From: Paraspadella gotoi
Taxonomy: Eukaryota; Chaetognatha
NCBI GenBank assembly: GCA_051294375.1
Contig: CM119267.1
Location: forward strand, 25,121,783 to 25,185,782
Direction: 5' to 3'
Length of the DNA: 64,000 nucleotides
Positions 47,301-56,340 of the stretch are shown piece by piece (position 1 is the stretch's first letter; every line of letters starts with the position of its first letter). The position numbers and the translations under genes are program-made. The notes beneath the pieces were generated by a model that was not told the DNA's origin, searched no databases, and was given only the letters and a program-made list of their open reading frames with translations.

Positions 47301-50300
47301 TTTCAGTTAAAGTAAAAAACAGGAAAAAATTTATATAGTAACTTGATAAAATGTCTTTTTAAATATGAAAAATGATAAATACAAATAGGTTTTTAGCTTC
47401 CTATACACAGTCTGGACGTCTACCTTCTTGTCTGTGAAAAAAAAAATCGTTATTTTTCATTATCTTCAACTGCAAACAAAAAGCTTGACACACTGCTTGT
47501 TTATCATAATAAAATTTTAAAAAATTACATAGCTGGCAACATATTTGACAAAACAAGACATTGTGTTAAATTTTATTGATAATTTTTGTCTAAATATAAT
47601 TCTATTATTTATTATCCATTTTAATTAAGAAAAAAAATTTCGCGGAATAGCCCATTGAAAAGGGTTCATTGACTGACTTAATGATCCAATTTTTTAGGTT
47701 TCTTTACTGCCCCCATTTCACAAGACATAAAAGGTCATGATTATCGTGTCAGTATATCCAGATTATCTGTTCGATTTCTGCAACCTGCATTCAAAATTTT
47801 ATTTTTTCTCTTTTTAAATGTATTAAATAAAAAAAAATATTTGAGAGAACGATCGGCGTGGAGGATGCCATTTGTAAGCCTTAGTTACCCCACTTCCCGA
47901 TGGAATTTTTAAACGAGGTTTTTTTTTCATCTATTCGAGACATAATACTAACTATTGGTACTATTAATTTTATATTGGTTACATAATATTTTGGGTAATC
48001 AGAGAAACGTTTAGCGTTTATTTAAGGAGGAATCTACTTATCCTTCCTGCTTCTCAATCACCTGACGTAATCGAGATCAAGGTCCAATTCTCTGGCCAAA
48101 GAAGGCGAGGCCACCACGAAGAAGCGAAGGGAAAGAGGGTGACGGGAGGTGGCGAAGTGGGTGGAGGCAGAGTGGAAGGTGGCGAAGGTGGAGAGAAGGG
48201 ATCGAGGGTTGGGTGGAGGAAAAGGCATCGACGAGGGATCTGCGGGACACAAAGGGCGAGCCCGTTGATTTAAGAGTTTTGAAGTAAATAAGAAACGAAC
48301 CGAGCGCCATCACCTGGTGAATAAGGAAAAGTACCCGCGTCGGAGACGTCAAAATGACCGAGGACTACGGTGTCGAAGGAGGCGCGCGCGTCCTCCAACG
48401 CCTCCGACGAGTCGAGGCGAGAAAAGGGATGCACCACTCGTTCTACGAACGCTAAATATCTTTAAAGTGACAAAAAAAGGGGGAAAATTGTATTTTCTTA
48501 CTTTTCAGAAAATTGGCAATCGGCAAATCTAACCCAGAAGCGGATCGCGGTCCGTCGTACAGTAACCCTCGATGTTCTGCCCCCAGGCGTCGTGAATATG
48601 CGTAAAAAGCGGGGAAGGCGACGAGGCCGGTGGCGCGCCGGTGACAGGACGAATTCCGCGCCCGACAATTGACGGCGGCGAAACGAAGGACGCCGGGAGC
48701 GCGGCGCCGCGCGGACGAAGATGCGGCGCGGATGAATCCGGCGCGAGATTCCAACGAATCCGCGTCCCACGAAGCGTAATACATTACCAAGACAACGTCG
48801 TAGCGAGAAACGAGAGTCTGCAAGGAATGGAGGGGAGGAAAGGGAAAAGAGGAGGGAGGGCCTTTTTATAAGGTAACAAATATAGTTTTTTTTTTTCAAA
48901 AAACTACTTCTTAATGAAACAATCAACTAAATGCCAACTAATTGCACTATGGGCATATTTTTTCCGAGAAAAAACCTCATTTCGAAGACTGTGGAGGGGG
49001 GAGATAAGTTGAGGAAGGGTGAGGAGAAAAGGAGAGAAAAACTCATATCCCTCAAATTTTAACCTTTCTTTTTTCATTTTCATAATTTATAGTAGTTAAC
49101 TGTTAAATGTTTATTATCACTTTTAGTTTAAAGAATTTATCTTTGTTGTTCATTGAATAATGTATTGTTTCTAATATTTCTTTGTCTGTCTCTCTCTCTC
49201 TCTAGCTCTCCCTTTCACCATTTACAGAAGGCTTCATATTATAAAATGTGGTACCCCTTTTTTTGTGGCCAGAACACGTTCCGAGAAAACTACTGAATAG
49301 AATTTAATGAAATTTTGCATGCGGAGTACCAGTAGTGATACAAATGGAACTATCAAGACAATTTTTTACATTACACCCCTAAGCTGAGATAAGGGGCCCT
49401 GAGGGCAAAAAATGGGCAAAAATTGTTTTCAAATTTTTTTATTATTTTTGTTTTGAACTGTTGCACAGACGTTTACTCTTCCACAAAAACGTATTTATTA
49501 CCTCAAAAATATTCATTTACCTTAATTTTTAGCTTCATGAACATCAGCAGTTAAAGTCAGATTTGGAATAATTTTGGAAAATTGGAAGTAAAACGATGAA
49601 CCATGCATCTTCAACCATGCTTAATTATTGCAAATTTATCAATTTTAATTCTAAAATATTTTTTTGTTATGTTTAAAATGTCAATGCACCAGATGCTACT
49701 AAAAAAATTTGAAAAATAAAAAAAAAATTGTAGCATTTTTTGGCCCCCCAGGGGTCCACCCCCAGGGCCCTGTATCTCTTGTCAGGGGTTGAATATTAAA
49801 ATTCGCCCCGATAGTTCCATTTATATAGTCATTAGCATTCTCAATGTAAAATTTCATTAAATTTGATTGGGTAGTTTGGTGGGAACAGATTCTGGTCACA
49901 AAAAAAGGGTACCACATTTTATAATATGAAGCCTTCTGTAATTTCTTTTTCACAATCTAACTCAATCTGTCCTCAACTGAACCTGTCCTCACATCTGACC
50001 ACTATTCTTTTCTAATCTCTGTGTTGGAAACTTTGCTCTCTCTCTCTCTTCTTCTTTAGCACAAAATAATTTCACAAATTCACAAAAAAAATGTTAACGC
50101 TGATGAAGGCTTGTACGTAAGCCGAAACATGTACGTTCTGATATTAATAAAGTCGTTGTAGAAAACATTAAAACGTCTCCCAATAATTTTTTTTTAATAA
50201 AAACGCAGAGAGAAAGAAGCCAAATCGTTTTCGGACGAATCAGCAGCGGCAGCAGCAGAGGCAGCCAGAAAAAAAAAGACAGCAAAAGACAGCAGCAGAA

Positions 50301-51673
50301 GCAGCGGGAGAAAAGAGAGAAAAAGAAAAAGCCCTTGCAGAGCCAGCTGCAGACTCGTTTTTTTCCCGAAGAATCAGACTGGGGAAAAGAAAGAAAGAGA
50401 GAGAGCTACATATAATTAATAGGCGATTGATAAATTGGAACGCCGCCGCCGACGACGACGCCTACGCCACTTATGCGCAAAAGCGTTACGAGATCGACGA
50501 AAATGGACGAAAGCATCTAAGAAGGGAGGAAGAAAAAGATGGATGAACAGATGAAAACAAAAGGAAGAGAAAAGTGAAAGGAGTAAAACAAAAGGAAAAC
50601 AGAAGTAGAAGGAAATCGTGAGAAAATTAAAACAAAATTGACCCATTCAATACATATATATACACACTGTCTTAAAAACAAACCAATCCAACTCTTCCAC
50701 ACCTTGAGAGCCGCCAAGTCGCCGTCGACGATCTCGACGACAGGATCCGACTCGTCACCCGACCTCGTGCGGCGACCACGTGGAAAAAGGCGCCGAGGAG
50801 AGGCGCGAGCAAAGACGGGCAGAGGCGCCGGAGTCACGGGCGCCGACGGAATCGAAAGCGGCGCCTCGACGAAGCTCGATTGATATTTTGATTTAATGAG
50901 AATCGGGTAAAGGAGGCTGAGGATCAACAGTGAGAGATCCATGACGAACAGGAGAAGGCTGTAACAAGAGAAAATTCGTCGTTTGGGTCGTTGGTACTGT
51001 TGTTGTCGCTGCCGCTGGTTCTGCTCTGGGGGCTGATCGAGTGATCGTTGTGTTTGCAGCGGAGGTGATGAAGTTTGAACGATTTCTTCGATTTCTTTTA
51101 GGATCGAATCGAAGTCGGGATCTTCTCCTTCATGAATTGGGTTTTCTTCTCTTTCCTCCTTTTTCTCTTTAGTTTTTTCTTCTATCTCCCCTCCGTCTTC
51201 TTTTTCACTTTTCTCTTTAGTGTTTCCTTTCTTTTCTTCTACCGCACCTCCGTCCTTTTTTTTTCCTTCCACCTCCGCCTCCTCATCCGCGGCCGAGTCG
51301 TCCTGGTGTCCGAGCTGAAGACAAAATCGGAGATTTTGTTAAATCAATAGGGACATAAACTAACTCTCTCTCTCTCTCTTACTTTGAAAATCATTCTCCT
51401 TGTCTCTCGTTGATAAAATAATATCTTTCTCACAATACTAGACTAAATCTAAAACCAGATTTCTGTCATGTTCCAATCACCCCTTGGCCTTGATTCGTAA
51501 TAAATAAGATTCAATCACAGATCCTTACAATCCTTTCCAATCCCGATTCGAGGGCAAGAACGCCTGGCCTTTTAAACAAGACCGACCTCAATGTCGGCCC
51601 CGACGCCATCTCGAGATCGGCGTCGCGTCTGAAGTGGCCTCTTGTTCGGCGGTGGCATTTCTTGACTTGGCAT
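41307..51673 (-). CDS. TXNDC11: TXNDC11-like membrane thioredoxin-domain protein
   Basis: ER-type membrane protein with thioredoxin folds; vertebrate TXNDC11 binds DUOX NADPH oxidases and helps ER quality control. Ten exons: 51673-51587, 51314-50703, 48817-48502, 48451-48314, 48239-48062, 43351-43093, 43042-42492, 42421-42030, 41945-41698, 41609-41307; 3084 nt, about 1027 aa (human about 985). An acidic N-terminus is followed by one membrane segment (about 143-169, LLLFVMDLSLLILSLLYPIL) and an Arg-rich lumenal start. The first thioredoxin-like domain (about 234-340) reads YYASWDADS, so the CxxC cysteines are gone. The C-terminal domain keeps CGLC (Cys819/822) and the family blocks DIDANDLPWNL and RVPSLILF. 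The C-terminus is a coiled coil. The donor at 43092 (GTTCCT) is the least certain boundary. Introns 2 and 5 are large and hold transposable elements. Confidence 0.87.
43970..44226 (-). mobile_element. SINE-B copy 3 (full length)
   Basis: About 257 bp from ttatggcaacagccgggttg to gaatataccgccaca. In the minus sense a tRNA-like head (ttggctcagaggggg A-box-like, gttccatcc B-box-like) is followed by a body and a terminal hairpin (cccatcccaatgggc). It is the best reference copy for this family in the window. Confidence 0.75.
46110..46670 (-). repeat. Polypyrimidine tract (polypurine on the minus strand)
   Basis: About 560 bp of almost pure C/T on the plus strand (units such as ttcctcttctcctttcttct). 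Predicted peptides are low complexity. It lies inside a TXNDC11-like intron, where the transcript would be purine-rich. Confidence 0.7.
49225..49938. mobile_element. TA-flanked palindromic MITE, copy 3
   Basis: 714 bp in TXNDC11-like intron 2, flanked by TA (49223-49224 and 49939-49940), with the same terminal inverted repeats and arms as copies 1 and 2. Orientation is as copy 1. No coding capacity. Confidence 0.85.
50085..50480. repeat. Dispersed composite-repeat fragment with a hammerhead-like motif
   Basis: Contains modules seen at 38800-39010 (gccaaatcgttttcngacga and a CAG-rich purine stretch) and at 39278 (gaacgccgccnncgacgac). At 50098 it carries ctgatga, a 5-bp stem (ggctt/aagcc) and gaaac, reminiscent of a hammerhead core but with one extra A. 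It lies in TXNDC11-like intron 2. Confidence 0.5.
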
Positions 51674-51978
51674 CGATAGCCAAGGAGACGGCGAAGATGG
51701 AAAAACTAGACATCCTTTCGTTTCCGTCTACCGGAGACTAACATAACTGTATAGAATATATATATTTATCGATGTGAATTTAGCAATAATATGAGCAAAC
51801 AAATTTCAATTAGAAAAAATAAGGCATTGTAGTGAAACGATAATCATTCGCACGAAAACGACGCTCTAAATCGTGTTAAATGAAAAGATAATGATTCAGA
51901 TCTAAAATATTGCAAATCAATATTATTAACCAATTTCTCGATTTTGTTACCTTGAATGGCATATATACATATGTATCT

Positions 51979-52453
51979 TTTTTGTGACCAGAATCTGTTC
52001 TCACCAAACTACCCGATCAAATTCAATGAAATTTTACATTAAGAGTGCTAATGACTATATAAATGGAACTATCGAGGCGAATTTTGATATTCAACCCCTG
52101 ACAAGAGATACAAGGCCCTGGGGGTGGACCCCTGGGGGGCCAAAAAATGCTGAAAATTTTTTTTTTTTTTTTTGAAATTTTTTAGTAGCATCAGGTGCAT
52201 TGACGTTTTAAACATAAGAAAAAAACATTTTAAAACTAAAATTGATAAATTTACAATAATTAAGCATGGTTGAAGATGCATGGTTTATCGTTTTACTTCC
52301 AATTTTCCCAAATTATTCCAAATCTGATTTAACTGCTGATGTTCATGAAGCTAAAAATTAAGGTAAATGAATATTTTTGAGGTAATAAATACGTTTTTGT
52401 GGAAAAGTAAACGTCTGTGCAACTGTTCAAAACAAAAATAATAAAAAATTTCA
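51979..52453. mobile_element. Truncated copy 4 of the palindromic MITE
   Basis: Begins inside the terminal repeat (cttttttgtgaccagaatct), runs through the GC-rich arm and loop, and stops before the second arm. Flanking words (caaatcaatat and ctcgattttgt on the left, tttcagcaaacgat on the right) occur next to each other at 56162-56212 without the element. Confidence 0.75.
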
Positions 52454-53160
52454 GCAAACGATACATAAATATGGCAAATCAATATCATATCAAAATACCA
52501 CGATCAGTAGACACATTTTTTTCCGCAACAAATGGTGATAGAAACTTCGGAACTTATGGATTTAATTGAACGTAAAACTCCGATGTAGATGTAAATTATT
52601 ACAAATTAATAAAAAAGTTGTTAATAGTATAAAACAAAATATTTTTAAAGCAATTTATCTTCTGAGATCGATGATGTTCTTCAACGCCCTGAAGCATTGC
52701 TTCAAGTTGCATTTTATTACAGGTTATTGAACCGTCGTAATCACTCACAAATTTTAGCACCCTCTCCGCATAATCATTGTCATCATTGAAAGGCGAAAAT
52801 CCATTTACAAGCTTGCAGAATGAGTGGTAGTTGGCGTTATCATTCCATTTTTCTACAGGTTTTGACAAAAAAGATGGCTCAAAGTGACAAAGCTGTGTAA
52901 TAAATTATAATTGTCGTCATTGAAATTAAATATAATTAAATATAAACATTATTGATAAAATATTGCAAATGAACCTGAAAAAAACCACCATTAATCAGCC
53001 AAAAAAACGAAGATGGTTAACAAATTCTACGTCCTCTGCTCTGGCGGCTTTCGTCTTTTTTCCATCAGCCTCAATATCATGGATAGCGTTTTTGGCGGTG
53101 ACAAAGTGAGAGTCACGAATAGTCAAAAAAATTCCATTTAAACATTAAAAAAAAATACTA

Positions 53161-53755
53161 ACATCTGACACATAATTATTGAGACAAAAGATTGAATGTG
53201 TTAAAGTTTATAACATTTATTGTAAATATAAATACAAAATATATTTTTTTAATACTAATTACGTTAATAAAATACAGACGAACAAGTTGAACCAAAAAAA
53301 GTCACAATTTTCTAGTGAAATGTGGCGTAGGGACCTTCAATCGAGACGTAGAAAACCCAACTTTATTTTCCATTCCTTTCACGATCGTGCGCGACTGTTT
53401 TGCCCTGAGTTTTCTTGACCGCCCTGCGTTTTTTTTGTGCTTGAGAGTATCTCCAGACTTTACTCTTTGTATTACGCGATAAATAGATGGACGGCTAACA
53501 TTTAGCTTCAAAAAATACTGTAAAGTAAATGCTGCTCCTTCTTGTTCATGATTTTGGTAGAATTGGGCAATGACTTGACGGCGCGCTTCAGAGGAAATTG
53601 ACTGCATCTTGAAAACGCGCGGGCCAATAAAAAAAAAAAAATTCAGTTTGGTAGACAAACATTTCTGGCTTCATTAAAAAAAAAAAGCTTTCTACGGCGT
53701 CCTGGACGCCGTCTACAGGCCCCGGAAGCCGTCTCAATAATTATGTGTCAGATGT
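53161..53755 (-). mobile_element. Deleted Tc1/mariner-type element
   Basis: 595 bp flanked by TA (53159-53160 and 53756-53757). Terminal inverted repeats of about 25 bp begin acatctgacacataattatt. It carries a truncated transposase-like ORF on the minus strand. The length is far below an autonomous Tc1/mariner element (about 1.3 kb or more). Confidence 0.8.
53302..53607 (-). pseudogene. N-terminal HTH fragment of a Tc1/mariner-type transposase
   Basis: 101-codon ORF starting ATG at 53607 (MQSISSEARRQVIAQF). It contains a helix-turn-helix-like block (LQYFLKLNVSRPSIYRVIQR) of the paired-type DNA-binding region that starts these transposases, then a basic segment. It stops before any DDE catalytic domain, so it cannot transpose by itself. 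Its position within inverted repeats and TA flanks supports the call. A DNA-binding repressor-like role is conceivable but only inference. Confidence 0.6.
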
Positions 53756-54430
53756 TATGATAATTTTACTCCTTTAAAATACTATATTAATTGGATATTT
53801 TCTACAAACCTTTTCTGGATAAACTTGGATTTATCAGAAAGATATGAGATCTGCTCGAGTACGTTATTCCAAATCGTTTTCAGGTGGAGCAAAGGGATTC
53901 TTGCGTCACCCAGTTTCCAAAGGTTAATTAATTCTACAGCTATGACAGTGGCAGTCTCATTTTTATCTCGTTGGTTTTTAGTCTGATTGTAAAAAATGTC
54001 AAAGAACCATTCCAATATTGCTGCGCCTTTTAGTGGTTCTGCCGGTGGTGGTCGAAAGTTCGCAAAGCGCTTGCAAATACCAAATTTTGGAAACAGAGGA
54101 AACTCGGCCCCTGTAGCAGAACGAGTGTTCATGAATAATGGACTGTCCATAAAAAAATATGGGTAATTTTACTATTCAACGACCACAACCAACCTTGGGT
54201 ACCACCGGTCGGTGGTTAGTTAATCCATTTAATTTTATTTTCGGTCGAGCGTCGAATCTCAGTTTGCGCAGTAATACAATTTTTATCATTTTATTTTTAA
54301 TAATAGTTTTAAATTTATTTTAATTGCTATTTTTATATTCGAGATAGGAAATGAATTGTTTGTTTACGTACAACGAGTTTCATTAAGTTAGATTATTTTC
54401 ATGTTCATGGTTTGGGTGTTTACAGTACAT

Positions 54431-55320
54431 TCATGGATTGTAGCAAGGGTTTTGACAAAGTGAATCATTATGGTCTTTTTACTAAGCTTATAGATAGTGG
54501 AGTGCCATTATGTTTCTTAAAAATCTTAGTATACTGGTATAGTATATGTAAATAGTATATATATAGTATATATAGTAAATGTAGATGGAAAAGTACCATA
54601 AGTGATTCTTTTGTAGCGTCTTCTGGCGTTCGCCAAGGAGGAGTCCTCAGTCCATACTTATGGGCAGTATATGTCAACGATTTAATTTTGGAACTAAAAA
54701 AATCCGGTTATGGTTGTTACATAGGACATATTTTTGTAGCATGCATATTTTATGCAGACGATATAACACTACTTTCACCAACGATAAGAGGTATGCAAGT
54801 CTTAATTGACATTTGTGCAAAATATGCAAAGGATATTTGTTTTACATTTAGTTTCAAAAAAACGAAAGTCATGTATTTTGGGAAGTGGCAAACGACAATT
54901 TCAAATGATATACTTTTTCTTGATGGTAACTGTATCGATCTAGTTGATAAATGGAAATATCTAGGGTTCAACCTTAGTAGTGAAAGAGACAGCTTGTTTG
55001 AGCCAATCAAAGAATTGGTATCTTTTTTTAGATCAAGTAACTGTTTGATAAATGCCTTGTTAAAGCCTTTAGAGGAATTATTGATGAAATTGTATTATAC
55101 TAACTGTGTTCTGGTTCTCCTTTAAGGTTGTGAAGTAAAAAAATTTTCTGTACGTAATATGAACAGACTTAATGTAGCTGTAAATGATGGTGTCGAAAGA
55201 TTTTTGGATATAATCAATGGAAAAGTGTGAGGAACTTAGGAGTATGTTTGGATACCACGACCTATCTACAATTTTTAATAATCGTAAGAAAACCTTTATC
55301 TCGGAGATCTATTACGTTTT
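54431..55320 (+). pseudogene. Non-LTR retrotransposon reverse-transcriptase relic
   Basis: Fragments of an RT domain of the LINE type: MDCSKGFDKVNHYGLFTKL near 54433, SGVRQGGVLSPYLWAVYVND near 54627, and the catalytic FYADDITLLSP near 54750. KWKYLGFNLS follows near 54951 and a connection-like tail (MNRLNVAVNDGVERFF) after a stop at about 55123. A TA-rich insertion with stops (54540-54580) and later stops break the frame. The motif spacing suggests a CR1/Jockey-like clade, not certain. No endonuclease domain or 3' tail was found. Confidence 0.75.
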
Positions 55321-55440
55321 TTACGTTTTTTACAACATAAAAACAATTTGCTCAAACTTAGTCTATGTTTGATTGTTTGTTGATGATGATTGTACTGAAT
55401 CAACATATATTAAGAAACATAAATTTTGGACATGTTTTGG

Positions 55441-55520
55441 CTTCATCAGCGCAAAAATGAATTGATTTGTGAAACAAATATTTTCACAGACACTTTCAAT
55501 TCATTATTGCGCTGATGAAG
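55441..55520. repeat. 80-nt perfect-ended hairpin
   Basis: Positions 55441-55464 and 55497-55520 are inverted repeats (cttcatcagcgcaa against ttgcgctgatgaag, then aatgaattg against caattcatt) with a 32-nt loop. It could be a tiny MITE, a structured repeat end or a pre-miRNA-sized hairpin. Confidence 0.6.
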
Positions 55521-55659
55521 TCTTACATTGAAGCCGTTATACATAAACAATTAATTTTCTACCTCAAACAAATAACGCAACAAAATGAAAGGAAAAAACA
55601 ATACTTTTATATTATATTTTTTAAACGGTTAGCAATTGGGTCAATAATGGTTAATTGGT

Positions 55660-55750
55660 TTATGGGTGGTTAGGGATTAAGGGAAGTTTAGGGTTAGGGG
55701 TGGTTAGGGATTAGGGGTGGTTAGGGTTAGAGATAGTTAGGGGAGGTTTT
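55660..55750. repeat. Degenerate interstitial telomere-like repeats (TTAGGG)
   Basis: About 90 bp of words such as ggttaggg, gattaggg and tttagggttagggg. The strand sense is opposite to the ccctaa run at 24029. It is adjacent to the RT relic and the hairpin. Confidence 0.65.
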
Positions 55751-56340
55751 ATAATAAAATTTGTAATAAAAAGTTTTTTTACCCTTACCAGTGTCTTTTT
55801 TTGTTTTTGCGTAGCGAGATTTCTATATGTCGCACATAAGAAGAAAAAAACAAATAACTGACCGCAAAATCCCAGACGGGGAATGCAAAAATAAGCCAAA
55901 AAGATTATTCTTAACAAATTAAACAAAGAATATCTAATCGTCACAGAAACTTAATAATTACCTAAATTATATCGGAAAACGATAAATATTGTAATTAAAA
56001 AAGAGAACCAATTTTGATGTTGTTACCTAGTTGCTTTTAACACGCCTGGGTCAATCGAAAATTTTTTTAAAATTAATTAAATTATATACCAATCGAATTT
56101 AATTTCGAATCGAATGATGGTTTTCTGAAGTTTCTATGACCATTTGTAGCAGAAAAAAAAGGCAAATCAATATCATTAACAAATTTCTCGATTTTGTCTT
56201 TTCAGCAAACGATGGATGTCAGAGAAAAAATGTCGGCGCTAATTTTAGAAAAAGTAGAGTCAAACGTGAATGATTAAACAAAAAATAATGACAAATGACA
56301 AAGCGATATCAAGCGTCGGTGACGACCGTCGTCACGTGAC

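Larger units (their letters stand above)
43352..48061 (-). other. 4.7-kb TXNDC11-like intron 5
   Basis: Contains a full SINE-B copy (43970-44226), a pyrimidine-rich stretch (44740-45010) and a long polypyrimidine tract (46110-46670). A segment at about 46980-47110 resembles one at 58490-58580 (word taaagccctaatcatgggac). The rest is AT-rich without recognisable features. Confidence 0.55.
52599..54150 (-). pseudogene. Relic of an unrecognised multi-exon gene, split by a mariner-type insertion
   Basis: Three minus-strand coding-looking pieces. About 54150-53814 includes NETATVIAVELINLWKLGDA and ends at a donor AAAAG/GTTTGT. About 53123-52990 includes RDSHFVTAKNAIHDIEADGK. 52892-52599 starts after TTACACAG and includes NDDNDYAERVLKFVSDYDGS. 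They read like one protein, vaguely reminiscent of a family of uncharacterised, transposon-associated proteins common in invertebrate genomes (recollection, unverified). The middle piece lacks a clean acceptor and the first lacks a secure ATG, so I call it a relic. The mariner-type element at 53161-53755 sits between pieces 1 and 2, possibly within an intron. Confidence 0.3.
51674..56340. other. Spacer between TXNDC11-like start and CCM2-like stop
   Basis: 4.7 kb of transposon debris and AT-rich DNA: truncated MITE, relic gene, mariner remnant, RT relic, hairpin and telomere-like repeats, each listed separately. 55950-56340 holds nothing else recognisable apart from a repeat word shared with 51912-51950. 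Confidence 0.55.

Noticed and set aside
51984-52175. 63-codon ORF with a repeated peptide also seen antisense at 49699-49953
   Set aside because: It is a by-product of the palindromic MITE arms, not a conserved gene.
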